A stretch of DNA of 61,826 nt from contig DKCV01000011.1 of the NCBI GenBank assembly GCA_002449265.1, forward strand, positions 1-61,826, given 5' to 3'. Made by a program: the position numbers and the translations under genes. Below are positions 32,708-42,444 of this stretch, piece by piece; within the stretch, counting starts at the first letter, position 1, and every line of letters starts with the position of its first letter. This stretch comes from Caryophanales bacterium UBA6865 (GTDB lineage Bacteria > Bacillota_I > Bacilli_A > RFN20 > CAG-826). Under the pieces are notes generated by a model, which worked only from the letters and a program-made list of their open reading frames with translations, was not told the DNA's origin and did no database searches.

Positions 32708-33595
32708 ATGGAAAACGAAAGAACCTTCGTGAATAAAAAGTTTACTAAACTTGGTATGAGCACGGTATTAAGAATGCGCCGCGTCTGCGTTTACCTAATT
32801 CTAGTTATCTTGTCTTTCCTTTGCTTATTCCCGATTTGGACTTTGCTTGTCAATATGACTAGAAGCCATGGGCAAATCTCAACCACATTTTCTTTGTGGT
32901 TTGGCACGAATCTAGGCGAAAACTTCCAAAAAGTATTCTCCGATTCTCATCTTCCTGTTTTAAATGCGCTTCTTAATAGCGCGATTGTTAGCGTTTTTGC
33001 TTCCGTGCTTTGCGTCTATTTTAGTGCACTTACGGCCTATGCTTTACAGGTCTATCAATTCAAAGGCAAGGATTTGATATTCAAATTCATCCTTCTCATT
33101 ATGATGATCCCGACAACGATATCCGGCGTTGGCTTAGCCCGTATGCTTTCCGAATGGGGGCAAACGGACATGCTTTGGCCTTTAATCATTCCTGGCATTG
33201 CTTCTCCAGTGACTTTCTTCTATATGAAGCAATATATGGAATCCATTCTCCCGCTTGAGATGATTGAAGCTGCTCGTGTGGATGGGGCAAACGAATTTCA
33301 TATCTTCAATACGATGTGCCTTCCTATCGTTAAACCTGCTTTAGCGGTTCAGCTTATCTTCTCGTTTGTAAGCAATTGGAATAATTTCTTTGTTCCCGCC
33401 TTGCTCATCAGCGACAGTAACAAAAAGACTCTTCCTTTAATCATCGCTGCCCTTAAAGCAAGTGATCCTTCTTCCTTTGATTTAGGAAAGGTTTATGCCC
33501 TTATTGGCTTTGCGATTTTGCCACTTGTTGTCGTCTATTTGTTCTTATCTAGATTCATTGTTGCTGGTATGACAGAAGGGAGCGTCAAAGGCTAA
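32708..33595 (+). CDS. CUT1 ABC transporter permease, MalG-like
   Basis: The 295-residue protein has six helices and an EAA loop, EMIEAARVDGANEFHIFNTMCLPIVKPAL, typical of MalG partners. AAAGGAGGGA lies just before the start and overlaps the end of the MalF-like gene. The preceding stop is only a few bases upstream, so the two are translated in tandem. It contributes the second half of the pore for the cello-oligosaccharide importer. Confidence 0.9.
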   Translation: MENERTFVNKKFTKLGMSTVLRMRRVCVYLILVILSFLCLFPIWTLLVNMTRSHGQISTTFSLWFGTNLGENFQKVFSDSHLPVLNALLNSAIVSVFASVLCVYFSALTAYALQVYQFKGKDLIFKFILLIMMIPTTISGVGLARMLSEWGQTDMLWPLIIPGIASPVTFFYMKQYMESILPLEMIEAARVDGANEFHIFNTMCLPIVKPALAVQLIFSFVSNWNNFFVPALLISDSNKKTLPLIIAALKASDPSSFDLGKVYALIGFAILPLVVVYLFLSRFIVAGMTEGSVKG

Positions 33596-33598
33596 AAC

Positions 33599-36481
33599 AT
33601 GAAACTAACCTTCTCTAGTGCTAGACAACTTAGAAATGACCCTTTGCTACGTTATTTAAGCGAAGTCAATTACCCTCTTCTTGACGAAGGATTCATTGGG
33701 AAAAAGCGAATCCACGTTGGATTTGCTGGCGATTTTAAAGCAGTGCCGATTCTTTCACAATTAAGAGAAAACGCCACTTTTGTTAATTACATTGAATCGC
33801 TTCATGAAGATTCGCTTTTATTTGTTTGTGGAAAAGATAACATTAGCTTATTCGCTCATTCTCTTCCAAAATATATTAAAGAAATCATTCATTCTTCTTT
33901 TGAATCTTTAGCAAATTATGGTGGGATATTATTGGATGATGGATCGCTTCAATACGATTTGAAGAGTTTAGCAGTTGGCTCGCATTATGCAATTAATCTC
34001 TTGCTTGGGAATCGCGAAAATTCTCTTGATTCTTTGCTAAGTACACCTAAAAGCGTCGTTGACGCGTTTGGAAGAGGCTCATTCCGCGGACCTAGTGATT
34101 ATCAAATTCTAGCGTCTAGATGGGATATTCTCCCTGAAGAAAACGGCAATCCCTTTAATCGTCAATTTTATCTAGTAGATAAAGGAAAAATCATCTTCTA
34201 TAGTGGCGAAATTACTTCGAATGTTGTCTCTAGTTTCGTTACACATGGGGTGAATGAAACTAGGATTACTTACGAATTGAAAGACGGCTTAAAGATCGAA
34301 CGCATCATTTTCCTTTCTAGCCAATTAAAAGGATGCCCAGAAGCGATTGAAATTCAAGAGGTCAATTTGCTAAGCAAGACCAATCGAGACTTAGAAATTT
34401 GCTTCACCGGAATGTTTGGCTTTTCTAATCCTTCCTGCGCTGAAAATGACGTCATCTATCAAACTGTGATTCAAGAAAGTTCTATTTTAGAAAATGAGAA
34501 CAAGGAAATCGTTAGCATTTCCCCTCATTATTATCCGGTTTACTTTAAAGACAAGATGCGTTTCTTTGGCTTTAAGAGCGAAGAAGGGTTTGCCACTAGT
34601 TTTACAAGTGATGCGATTTCTTTCCTGAATGGAGGAACCATTTCTTCTCCTAGAGGCATCAATTCACTCAATAAGTCTTTAGCGAAAAAAGGGGCTTCTT
34701 TCTTTGCTTTAAAGAAAGAGATTCATCTTATCCGTAACGAAGAAAAGCATCTTTTCTCCTATACCGGAATGGTAAAAATCGAGAAAGATGAAGGGGATTT
34801 GCGCGAGAAAATAACAAATTTTCTTTCAAATTATGGCGATTATAAAAAGATCGAAGAAATCCGTAAAAATCGAGAAGAAGAATTTAAGAATTATTCTTCT
34901 AGTTTTTCTGTTTCTTCAACTAAGCCGCACTTTGATTCGTTACTTAATCGCAATCTTCCATTTCAAAATCTTTATCAAACTTTTGTTAGTCGAAGCTTTT
35001 CTTTGACCCAAAAAGGGTATCGTGAAATTGGTTTCCGTGAGATTCAGGATTTATACGCTTCAATACCTTATTTTGTCGCGGAACATAAAGAAACATTAGC
35101 AAAGAAACTCCTTATAGAATGGGTAAAGAACGTTTATCCCTTTGGCTACGCGAATCACAATTTCTATTATGTTGGGAAAGAGCCAGGATACTCTAGCGAT
35201 GATGCTTTATGGTTACTTTTAGCTACAATGGAATATATCGAATTAACTGATGATCATGAAATTTTGGATGAAGTTTTCCTAACGGCAGATCATAAGAACT
35301 CTCGCTCTTTGCGCAAGACGTTACGTTCTATCGTGAATTATTCTGGAACAATTTCGGTTGGAAAACACGGCCTCCCATTATTAGATTTAGCGGACTGGAA
35401 TGATTGCTTAAAAATCGATGGGGAGTCTGCCTTAACTGGTCCAGAAAAAGAAGCGCTTTATCAAAAACAAATCCAAGAAGGTTTGATTAAAGAAGGCGGA
35501 GCCCTTTCTAACGAAGGAAGCGAATCCGTGATGAATGCGTTTTTATTAATCGCTGGTTTAAACAAAATCCTTCTTCATCAAACGCTTTTCTCAAAAGAAG
35601 AAATTCGTTTCTATCAGGAAACAAAGAATAATTTAGAGAATAACGTTAAAAAATTTGCCTGGATTGAAGGGTATTTCGCGCGCGTTCTTATCAATAAAAA
35701 GGATTCTAAATATTCTTATGTTGGCTCTTTAAAAGACGAGTTAAGTGATAACACGCTTCTAAAAAACGGATCGATTTATCTAAATTCTTTCTCTTGGAGC
35801 GTTTTGGCAAATGTTGCTAGGGAAGAAGAAATCAAAGCGATGATTTCTTTAATCGACAAACATTTAAAGACCAAAGTTGGATATAAACTTTGCTCTAAGG
35901 GAGACTTAACTTTATTAGGTACGAAAGATAGCGCGACGAGCCATTATTTCCCTGGTGATAGAGAAAACGGCGGTGTATTCAAACACGCGGCAATGATGTT
36001 TGTTGAATCTTTGTTTTTAGCCGCGAAGCGCGTGAAAGACGAATCGCTTAAAGAAACGTTACTTGATGATGCTTATTTCATGTTAGAAGTAGCTTTCCCT
36101 TATTACACCTTGAACGCGCCATATCTCTATAAAGGAAATCCTCGCTTTTGCACCCAATACGCGAACCCCTATTCCTTAGAAAGCGTTGGCCCTATTTTAA
36201 GCGGAACCGCGACTTGGATGCTTATTTCGCTCAAAGAATCTCTAGGAATCTCCTTCTTGAATCCTAAAGAGGAAGTTTGTCCTCTTTTGCCAAAAAATAG
36301 TGAAGAAATTTCTTATCGCTACAAAGTAAAGAATGGGGAGTTCCTCGTTCATGTTCATAAAAATAAAGGAACGTATGCGAAAGGAATCCGAAATATCACA
36401 TTCGATGGAACGAAAGTAGAAAAAGTCAATTTCGATCCATTAAGCGAAGGAAAACACATTGTTGAAATTCTAATGAAATAA
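33599..36481 (+). CDS. GH94 phosphorylase, cellodextrin phosphorylase-like
   Basis: The 960-residue protein is a second GH94 enzyme, longer than the cellobiose phosphorylase at 26261 and in the size range of cellodextrin phosphorylase. Catalytic features are the acid in LLDLADWNDCLKIDG (near residue 600), and SATSHYFPGDRENGGVFKHAAMM near the C-terminal domain. Such enzymes phosphorolyse longer beta-linked glucan oligosaccharides to glucose-1-phosphate; other beta-linked or laminari-oligosaccharides cannot be ruled out. It sits between the permease and ATPase genes, so its substrate is probably what the importer brings in. AAAGG precedes the start by a few bases. Confidence 0.8.
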   Translation: MKLTFSSARQLRNDPLLRYLSEVNYPLLDEGFIGKKRIHVGFAGDFKAVPILSQLRENATFVNYIESLHEDSLLFVCGKDNISLFAHSLPKYIKEIIHSSFESLANYGGILLDDGSLQYDLKSLAVGSHYAINLLLGNRENSLDSLLSTPKSVVDAFGRGSFRGPSDYQILASRWDILPEENGNPFNRQFYLVDKGKIIFYSGEITSNVVSSFVTHGVNETRITYELKDGLKIERIIFLSSQLKGCPEAIEIQEVNLLSKTNRDLEICFTGMFGFSNPSCAENDVIYQTVIQESSILENENKEIVSISPHYYPVYFKDKMRFFGFKSEEGFATSFTSDAISFLNGGTISSPRGINSLNKSLAKKGASFFALKKEIHLIRNEEKHLFSYTGMVKIEKDEGDLREKITNFLSNYGDYKKIEEIRKNREEEFKNYSSSFSVSSTKPHFDSLLNRNLPFQNLYQTFVSRSFSLTQKGYREIGFREIQDLYASIPYFVAEHKETLAKKLLIEWVKNVYPFGYANHNFYYVGKEPGYSSDDALWLLLATMEYIELTDDHEILDEVFLTADHKNSRSLRKTLRSIVNYSGTISVGKHGLPLLDLADWNDCLKIDGESALTGPEKEALYQKQIQEGLIKEGGALSNEGSESVMNAFLLIAGLNKILLHQTLFSKEEIRFYQETKNNLENNVKKFAWIEGYFARVLINKKDSKYSYVGSLKDELSDNTLLKNGSIYLNSFSWSVLANVAREEEIKAMISLIDKHLKTKVGYKLCSKGDLTLLGTKDSATSHYFPGDRENGGVFKHAAMMFVESLFLAAKRVKDESLKETLLDDAYFMLEVAFPYYTLNAPYLYKGNPRFCTQYANPYSLESVGPILSGTATWMLISLKESLGISFLNPKEEVCPLLPKNSEEISYRYKVKNGEFLVHVHKNKGTYAKGIRNITFDGTKVEKVNFDPLSEGKHIVEILMK

Positions 36482-36496
36482 ATGAAGGAGAAAACC

Positions 36497-37831
36497 ATGT
36501 TAAAAGAATTATTCAAAAAGAAAGACGCCGAAGAAAAGAAAGAGGAAGCGCCAAAGAAGATGCCATTGGAAGGGCACGAAGACGCTTATGTCTCGCTCCA
36601 ACACATCAATAAAATTTATGATAACAACGTCCAAGCCGTTTTTGACTTCAATTTGGATATCAAAAAGCATGAATTTATTGTTTTTGTCGGCCCTTCCGGA
36701 TGTGGAAAATCAACAACTTTAAGAATGATCGCAGGTTTAGAAGATATCAGCAGTGGCGAACTTTATATCGATGGGGAACTTGCAAACGAAAAAACGCCGA
36801 AAGACCGTGATATCGCGATGGTTTTCCAAAGCTATGCCTTATATCCTCATATGACCGTTTACGATAATATGGCATTCGGATTAAAAATCCGTCATTTGTC
36901 CAAACAAGAGATTGATAAACGCGTTCATGAAGCGGCAAAAATCCTTCAAATCGAACCATATCTTGACCGTAAACCAAAAGCCTTATCGGGAGGACAGCGT
37001 CAGCGTGTAGCGCTTGGTAGAGCGATCGTAAGAAACGCGAAGGTGTTCTTAATGGATGAACCTTTAAGTAACCTTGACGCGAAACTCCGCGTTCAAATGC
37101 GAAGCCAAATTATTAAATTGCATGAAGCAATTAACGCAACAACAATTTATGTTACCCATGACCAAACCGAAGCAATGACGATGGCAACGCGAATTGTTGT
37201 CATGAAATTAGGCTATATCCAACAAATTGGTACCCCGATGGAAATCTATACCAAGCCTGCCAATATGTTTGTTGCTTCTTTCATTGGCTCACCTGCCATG
37301 AACTTAATGAAAGCCACCTATGATGGCGAATCAATTGTTTTGCTTAACGGCGAAAAAATTAAAACTGATGCCGCATTTAAGAAGAGCTTTAAGGACTTCT
37401 ATACAAAACGCATTGAAACACTTAACAATGAAATCAATGTCTTAAAAGCAAAGAAAGAAGAAATCAAAGAGGAGAAAAAGCCTCTTCTTTCTCTTCCTAA
37501 AAAGAAAGAAGAAAAAGTTGAAGAAGACCCAATCTTAGTCAAGGAGCGTGAACTTGCTTTAGCAGAAGCCACTTTAGAGAAAGGGAAAGGGAATATTGTC
37601 TTTGGCATTCGTCCAGAAGATATTCATGAAGGAGCTGAACATAAAGCGACTGTCACCGTGGCGGAATTATTAGGCCACGAATATTATGTTCATAGCGATT
37701 TCTGCGGAATTGATTTGGTCGCGAAGCTTCCTTTGACTCACGAAATCAAGCTTGGCGATGATATTTCTTATTCCTTTGATACGAAAAAGGCCCATGTCTT
37801 TGATCCAACAAGCGAATTAAGAATCGCCTAA
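36497..37831 (+). CDS. CUT1 transporter ATPase (MsmK/UgpC-like) with charged insertion
   Basis: The ATPase has Walker A GPSGCGKST (about residues 65-73), Q-loop VFQSYALYPHM, signature LSGGQRQR (about 163-170), Walker B VFLMDEPLSNLDAKLR and His-switch VTHDQTEAM. In the C-terminal regulatory domain, between NLMKATYDGE and GNIVFGIRPEDI, about 60 extra residues form a highly charged, coiled-coil-like stretch (about 303-362). AAGGAG at 36485-36490 places the start at 36497, not at the upstream ATG at 36482. It drives the sugar importer and may serve others, as MsmK does. Confidence 0.88.
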   Translation: MLKELFKKKDAEEKKEEAPKKMPLEGHEDAYVSLQHINKIYDNNVQAVFDFNLDIKKHEFIVFVGPSGCGKSTTLRMIAGLEDISSGELYIDGELANEKTPKDRDIAMVFQSYALYPHMTVYDNMAFGLKIRHLSKQEIDKRVHEAAKILQIEPYLDRKPKALSGGQRQRVALGRAIVRNAKVFLMDEPLSNLDAKLRVQMRSQIIKLHEAINATTIYVTHDQTEAMTMATRIVVMKLGYIQQIGTPMEIYTKPANMFVASFIGSPAMNLMKATYDGESIVLLNGEKIKTDAAFKKSFKDFYTKRIETLNNEINVLKAKKEEIKEEKKPLLSLPKKKEEKVEEDPILVKERELALAEATLEKGKGNIVFGIRPEDIHEGAEHKATVTVAELLGHEYYVHSDFCGIDLVAKLPLTHEIKLGDDISYSFDTKKAHVFDPTSELRIA

Positions 37832-37883
37832 TTGTTCATTTTTCAAAAACGCGCTTTGTATCATTGTGGTATATTTAGCGCAT

Positions 37884-38660
37884 ATGTTAAATCAATTTTC
37901 TCGAACCGAATTATTACTTGGAAGCGAAGCGATGGAACGCTTGGCTTCTTCTCGCGTTGCCGTATTTGGCATTGGTGGGGTAGGAGGATACGTAACGGAA
38001 GCACTGGTTAGAAGTGGGATTGGTGAAATCGATATTATTGACAACGACTGCGTCGCTTTAACAAATATTAATCGCCAAATTTACGCGACTCTTTCTACGA
38101 TTGGTCAAAATAAAGTCGATGTGGCCGCTAATCGGATTCATGATATCAATCCAAATTGTACTGTTCATAAACATCCTCACTTTTATATGCCTTCTGATCC
38201 CGGGGATATTGATTTTTCGAAGTTTAGTTATGTCGTTGATGCGATTGATACTGTTACGGCTAAACTCGATATCGTTCAAAAAGCAAAATCAATGGGCATT
38301 CCCATTATTAGCTGCATGGGGGTAGGAAATCGTCTCGATCCAACGAAATTAAAAGTCGCGGATTTGTTTGAGACTTCTTATGATCCATTAAGTAAAGTCA
38401 TGCGTAGAGAATGCAAAAAAAGAGGGATTAAGGAACTACAAGTGATTTATAGCACGGAAGGGGTAATTCGCCCGGTTGATTCTCTCAAAGATAGTTGTCG
38501 TTATGATTGTATCTCTACGGAAAAATCCCTGCAAAAGGAGATTAAAAAGCGAGATATTCCTGGTTCTACCTCTTTTGTTCCTCCGGTTGCGGGGTTATTT
38601 ATCGCTAGTGTTGTCGTGCGCAAATTATGCCAATTAGACGAACTAAAAGAGGATAAATAA
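37884..38660 (+). CDS. tcdA: tRNA threonylcarbamoyladenosine dehydratase TcdA
   Basis: The product begins MLNQFSRTELLLGSEAMERL, has the E1-like nucleotide motif VFGIGGVGGYVTEALVRSGIG, D-N-D-C-V and LTNINRQIYA, and lacks the extra Ub-like partner domain, all as in TcdA/CsdL. TcdA dehydrates t6A in tRNA to its cyclic form. The GTG at 37866 is an upstream in-frame alternative. TATATT ends eight bases before the ATG, with no ribosome site, so the mRNA is probably leaderless. It overlaps closely with the LD-carboxypeptidase gene. Confidence 0.88.
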   Translation: MLNQFSRTELLLGSEAMERLASSRVAVFGIGGVGGYVTEALVRSGIGEIDIIDNDCVALTNINRQIYATLSTIGQNKVDVAANRIHDINPNCTVHKHPHFYMPSDPGDIDFSKFSYVVDAIDTVTAKLDIVQKAKSMGIPIISCMGVGNRLDPTKLKVADLFETSYDPLSKVMRRECKKRGIKELQVIYSTEGVIRPVDSLKDSCRYDCISTEKSLQKEIKKRDIPGSTSFVPPVAGLFIASVVVRKLCQLDELKEDK

Positions 38661-38661
38661 A

Positions 38662-39666
38662 ATGAAGCAAGCCCCATTTTTAAAAGGAAACGAATTGATT
38701 GATTTAGTCGCGCCTTCTTTCGGCGTTACGACTGAACCGTATCTTTCTCGTAACTTAGAAGCGATCAAAAAATTCCAAAAAATGGGATTTCGTGTTCACG
38801 AAGGAGAATGCATCCATTTAGAAGAAGGAGTGGCAAGCAGCTCTTCTCCGCAAAAGCGAGCGAAAGAAATCATGGATGCTTTTCATGATGATTCTTCTTT
38901 GATTCTCTCTGTAGGGGGAGGAGAACTCATGAATGAGATTCTCCCATTTATCGATTTCGAGGAAATTAAAGGGCTCCCTCCAAAATGGTTCATGGGTTTT
39001 AGTGACAATACGAATCTTACGTTCACTCTCGCGACTTTGTCTCATTTGATTTCAATATACGGCCCTTGTTCTCCGCAATTCTTCTCAAAAAAGCTTCGCT
39101 ATGCAGAACTTGATGCTATGTCTTTATTGAAAGGAAAGAAGCATCTAGAAGGATATCCAAAGTATTCCATCACTCCTAAAAATGAGCTTCATCCTCCTTG
39201 GACGTATCGCTTAACCCAAAAGAAAATCATCACGCCTTATTTTTATACTAAGCCGATGGAAGGGGTTTTGCTTGGCGGTTGCTTAGATTGTTTGGTTAAT
39301 TTGTGCGGAACCCGTTTCGATGATGTTAAGGATTTTGCTAAGTGTCATCCAGAAGGCGTAATTTGGTTTTTAGAAGCGTGTGATCTTTCTCCTTTAGCCA
39401 TTCGTAGGGCTCTATTTGAATTAAAAGAAGCGGGCTGGTTTACTTTTACGAAAGGTTTTTTAATGGGAAGGCACCTTTGCGGGGATAATGAGGTATTTGG
39501 CGTTAATAAAATTAATGCGGCATTAGATATTCTTTCTTCTTTTAACGTGCCCATTCTTATGGATATTGATTTAGGACATATCCCTCCTTCGATGCCAATT
39601 AAGGTCGGCGCAAAAGCGACAGTTTCCTTTATAGAAGGGAACATTGTCTTCGACTATCAAGAATAA
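38662..39666 (+). CDS. S66-family LD-carboxypeptidase (MccF-like)
   Basis: The serine peptidase S66 pattern is present: VAPSFGV near the start, SVGGGELMNEILPFID, nucleophile in FMGFSDNTNLTF, glutamate in WFLEACDLSP and histidine in MDIDLGHIPPSMPIKVGAKA. Family members remove the terminal D-Ala from peptidoglycan tetrapeptides or inactivate microcin C-like compounds. No signal peptide is visible, so it acts in the cytoplasm on recycled or imported peptides. Its presence hints at a walled cell. It starts two bases after tcdA. Confidence 0.85.
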   Translation: MKQAPFLKGNELIDLVAPSFGVTTEPYLSRNLEAIKKFQKMGFRVHEGECIHLEEGVASSSSPQKRAKEIMDAFHDDSSLILSVGGGELMNEILPFIDFEEIKGLPPKWFMGFSDNTNLTFTLATLSHLISIYGPCSPQFFSKKLRYAELDAMSLLKGKKHLEGYPKYSITPKNELHPPWTYRLTQKKIITPYFYTKPMEGVLLGGCLDCLVNLCGTRFDDVKDFAKCHPEGVIWFLEACDLSPLAIRRALFELKEAGWFTFTKGFLMGRHLCGDNEVFGVNKINAALDILSSFNVPILMDIDLGHIPPSMPIKVGAKATVSFIEGNIVFDYQE

Positions 39667-39727
39667 AACTCTCTATTTTGTAGAGAGGACTCTATTCCCA
39701 CTTATGCAAAAGTGGTATGACATTGCC

Positions 39728-39749
39728 TTATGATTGTGTAAAATCATAA
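39728..39749. promoter_or_regulatory. Inverted repeat in the glycosyltransferase promoter
   Basis: TTATGATT and AATCATAA are perfect 8-bp arms around GTGTAA and enclose a -10-like TAAAAT (39739-39744). It lies 16 bases before the ATG at 39766 and is a candidate operator. No T-run follows. Confidence 0.35.
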
Positions 39750-39765
39750 ACATTCAACAAATTTT

Positions 39766-41031
39766 ATGAAAATTGTATTTGCTTTAGAATGCGCCAATAT
39801 TGTGAATAACGGTACTGGCGCAACTTGTCTCCGTTTTGCGGAAGAATTAAGGAAAAGAGGGCACCAAGTTGTTATTATCGGTGCAGAAATTTTGGATAAC
39901 AAAGAACATACTGATTATGTTGGGCTAAAACATTATCATTTTCCTCTTTTTCAGCCCCTTATTTCTAAAGAGGGATTCAATTTCACTTATTGCGAAGAAG
40001 ATAAAATCTATCAGGCAATATTGGGTTCTGATGTTGTTCACGTATTTTTGCCGTTTAAGATGGAAAACGAAGCTCGTTTAATCGCAGAAGCTTTAGATAT
40101 TCCTGTTACTGGTGCATTCCATCTTCAACCTCAAAATATCACAAGTGCCCTTCATATTGGAAAATCCATCCTTTTGAATGATATTTTGTATTATAGCTTT
40201 AAACGCTATATGTATAACCAGATTCATCACATTCATTGTCCAAGCGCGATGATCGCTAATGAATTAAAAGAGCATCATTATACTCGTACCGAGCCCTCGG
40301 TTATTTCTAATGGCGTGAGCGATTTCTTTCATCCTGTTAGCGCGACTCGTCCATTAGAGCTACAAAACAAATACATCATTACGATGACTGGCCGACTTGC
40401 TAGCGAAAAGCGGCAAGACTTGATTATTAAAGCGATTGCTAAAAGTAAATATAACGAGAATATCCAATTAATTCTATGTGGGCAAGGCCCAAACAAGAAC
40501 CGCTTATTGAAATTAGCGAAAAAGGTGAAACTCGCTAATACGCCGGTGATAGAATTCTGTAAGCAAGACAAATTGCGCGATATTTTAAGTTATAGTGACT
40601 TATATGTTCATGCTTCCGATTTTGAAATCGAAGGAATTGGATGCATTGAGGCTTTTGCGTGTGGGGCCGTTCCTTTAATTAGCGATTCAAAGCTTTCGGC
40701 AACAAATACCTTCTCGCTTGATGATAAGCACTGTGTATTTAAGCACGGTAACCCTAGCGATTTAAAAAATCACATTGAATGGTTCTATGAACATCCGGAA
40801 GAGAAAAAAGAATTATCTAAAAAATACATCGCCTATTCCAAGGAATTTGAACTTCCTATTGAAGTGGAACGTATGGAAAAAATGCTTCTTTCAGCGATTG
40901 AAGATAAAAAAGAAGGAAAAGGCATTCCTACTCTTTATCCCCGCAAGAAAGATGAAAAGAAAAAGAAGAAGATTTTCAAACGCCTATTAAAACAAGGCGT
41001 TATCAAAGAGCTTCCTCCTTCTTTACGATAA
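39766..41031 (+). CDS. GT4-family glycosyltransferase
   Basis: The protein has two Rossmann-like domains. The N-terminal one starts MKIVFALECANIVNNGTGATCLRFAEELRKRGHQVVIIG; the C-terminal one has the GT4 signature YIITMTGRLASEKRQDLIIKAI and the E-x7-E motif region in HASDFEIEGIGCIEAFACGAVPLIS. Related enzymes build glycolipids such as glucosyl-diacylglycerols, or cell-surface glycans. The highly basic C-terminus (RKKDEKKKKKIFKR) may bind acidic membrane lipids, in favour of a glycolipid role. Substrates are not deducible. The gene converges with the M18 aminopeptidase. Confidence 0.82.
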   Translation: MKIVFALECANIVNNGTGATCLRFAEELRKRGHQVVIIGAEILDNKEHTDYVGLKHYHFPLFQPLISKEGFNFTYCEEDKIYQAILGSDVVHVFLPFKMENEARLIAEALDIPVTGAFHLQPQNITSALHIGKSILLNDILYYSFKRYMYNQIHHIHCPSAMIANELKEHHYTRTEPSVISNGVSDFFHPVSATRPLELQNKYIITMTGRLASEKRQDLIIKAIAKSKYNENIQLILCGQGPNKNRLLKLAKKVKLANTPVIEFCKQDKLRDILSYSDLYVHASDFEIEGIGCIEAFACGAVPLISDSKLSATNTFSLDDKHCVFKHGNPSDLKNHIEWFYEHPEEKKELSKKYIAYSKEFELPIEVERMEKMLLSAIEDKKEGKGIPTLYPRKKDEKKKKKIFKRLLKQGVIKELPPSLR

Positions 41032-41032
41032 G

Positions 41033-42328
41033 TTAGTTTTTTAACGTAAAGCCATCCTTTGTAAAGGTAATTTTTGTTTCGTAAAAAGAAGAAACAAGGC
41101 GAATCATATCTTCCATATCCTTTTTGCCAACAAGCTCATAACTGCTATGCATCGCAAGTTGAGGTAGACCAATATCAGCACATAATAAAGAAACTTCGCT
41201 ATTTGAAATGTTTCCAAGGGTGCTCCCGCCCCTTAAATCGCTACGATTTGTGTATTCTTGAATGTTTAGGTTTTCTTTTGCGGCGATAGCTTTTACTAGT
41301 GCGGAAGAAATAGCGTCGGTGGTGTATTTTTGATTGGCGTTATATTTAATAACAACCCCTTGATTCAATTCAACATCGGTTGTAGCGTCACTATATTCTG
41401 GGTGATTTGGGTGGTTTGCGTGCCCGTTATCGATGGAAAGCATCACACTATTAGCGACCATCGTTTGATAATTGTTCCCTAGTAAAGTAGTGATACGCTT
41501 TAAAATATCAGACAAGAAAGTGCTATTTGCCCCTTGCCGAGTCAATGAACCAACTTCCTCATTATCGAAGGCCACAAATAAAGAAACGGAATCGTTATCT
41601 TTTTTCTCATTCAAAAAGCCAAAAAGTGAAGTATAGACTGAGCCTAGATCGTCTAATCGAGGGGAAGAAACGAACTCTTGGTTCATTCCGCTAAATAGAG
41701 CCTTTTCTCGTGAATAAAGGAATAAATCATGTGCGATGATTGTTTCTTCGCTCTTTAAAGAGGCCTTTTCCTTTAAATAAGACGAAAATGAGAAATCCTT
41801 CTTTGCGTTTCCTAATAAAGGAATCATGTCTTTTGCTGGGTTAAAAGAAGCGTTGCTATTGACCTCGCGGTTCATATGAATAGCAACACTAGGGATGGTT
41901 AATAAATTTTCTTCGATCGCAAATAATTTGGAATGGATTCCTTTTTCGTCTTGCACGAGTAGTCTTCCCGCAATCGATAGAGGTCGATCCATCCAGGAAT
42001 AATAAATTCCGCCTCCATAAGGTTCTACGTTTAGCAATAAAAGATTCTTATAGGCAATAATCGGATTTGGTTTTAATTTGAAAGTGGGGCAATCGGTATG
42101 ACTAGAGGTGATACGAAAAGACTTAGCCTTTTCTTTTGGAAGACGAAAGGCGATGATACTAGTATCGTTTCTCTTCACAAAATACGATTTGCCTTTTTCT
42201 AAGCTAAAATCTTCTTTTTCCTCTAATTCTAGAAATCCTTTCTTTAATAATTCTTCTTTGATGTTATTCACCACATGAAAGGGACTATATGAGCGATTTA
42301 ATAAACTTAAGATATTTTCAATTTCCAT
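41033..42328 (-). CDS. M18-family aminopeptidase (aspartyl aminopeptidase-like)
   Basis: The 431-residue protein shows M18 motifs: SSHTDCPTFKLKP with the first metal-binding His, VEPYGGGIYYSWMDRPL, SPRLDDLGSVYTSLFGF, AFDNEEVGSLTRQGANSTF with the catalytic Glu pair, and SVMLSIDNGHANHPNHPEY. This di-zinc enzyme removes N-terminal, often acidic, residues from peptides in the cytosol. AAGGAAA precedes the start. Convergent with the glycosyltransferase gene. Confidence 0.92.
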   Translation of the reverse strand: MEIENILSLLNRSYSPFHVVNNIKEELLKKGFLELEEKEDFSLEKGKSYFVKRNDTSIIAFRLPKEKAKSFRITSSHTDCPTFKLKPNPIIAYKNLLLLNVEPYGGGIYYSWMDRPLSIAGRLLVQDEKGIHSKLFAIEENLLTIPSVAIHMNREVNSNASFNPAKDMIPLLGNAKKDFSFSSYLKEKASLKSEETIIAHDLFLYSREKALFSGMNQEFVSSPRLDDLGSVYTSLFGFLNEKKDNDSVSLFVAFDNEEVGSLTRQGANSTFLSDILKRITTLLGNNYQTMVANSVMLSIDNGHANHPNHPEYSDATTDVELNQGVVIKYNANQKYTTDAISSALVKAIAAKENLNIQEYTNRSDLRGGSTLGNISNSEVSLLCADIGLPQLAMHSSYELVGKKDMEDMIRLVSSFYETKITFTKDGFTLKN

Positions 42329-42444
42329 AAGCGTTTCCTTAACCGAAAATAATTATATCGATTCATAGTCGAAAAATAATAGGAACCTACTTCCTTTTTC
42401 GCTCCTATTGCCCATTTCTATTGAAAAAGAGGATAATAAAAGCC

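Noticed and set aside
39669..39687. CTCTCTA/TAGAGAG hairpin after the LD-carboxypeptidase gene
   Set aside because: The stem is short and no T-run follows on the coding strand, so I do not call it a terminator.
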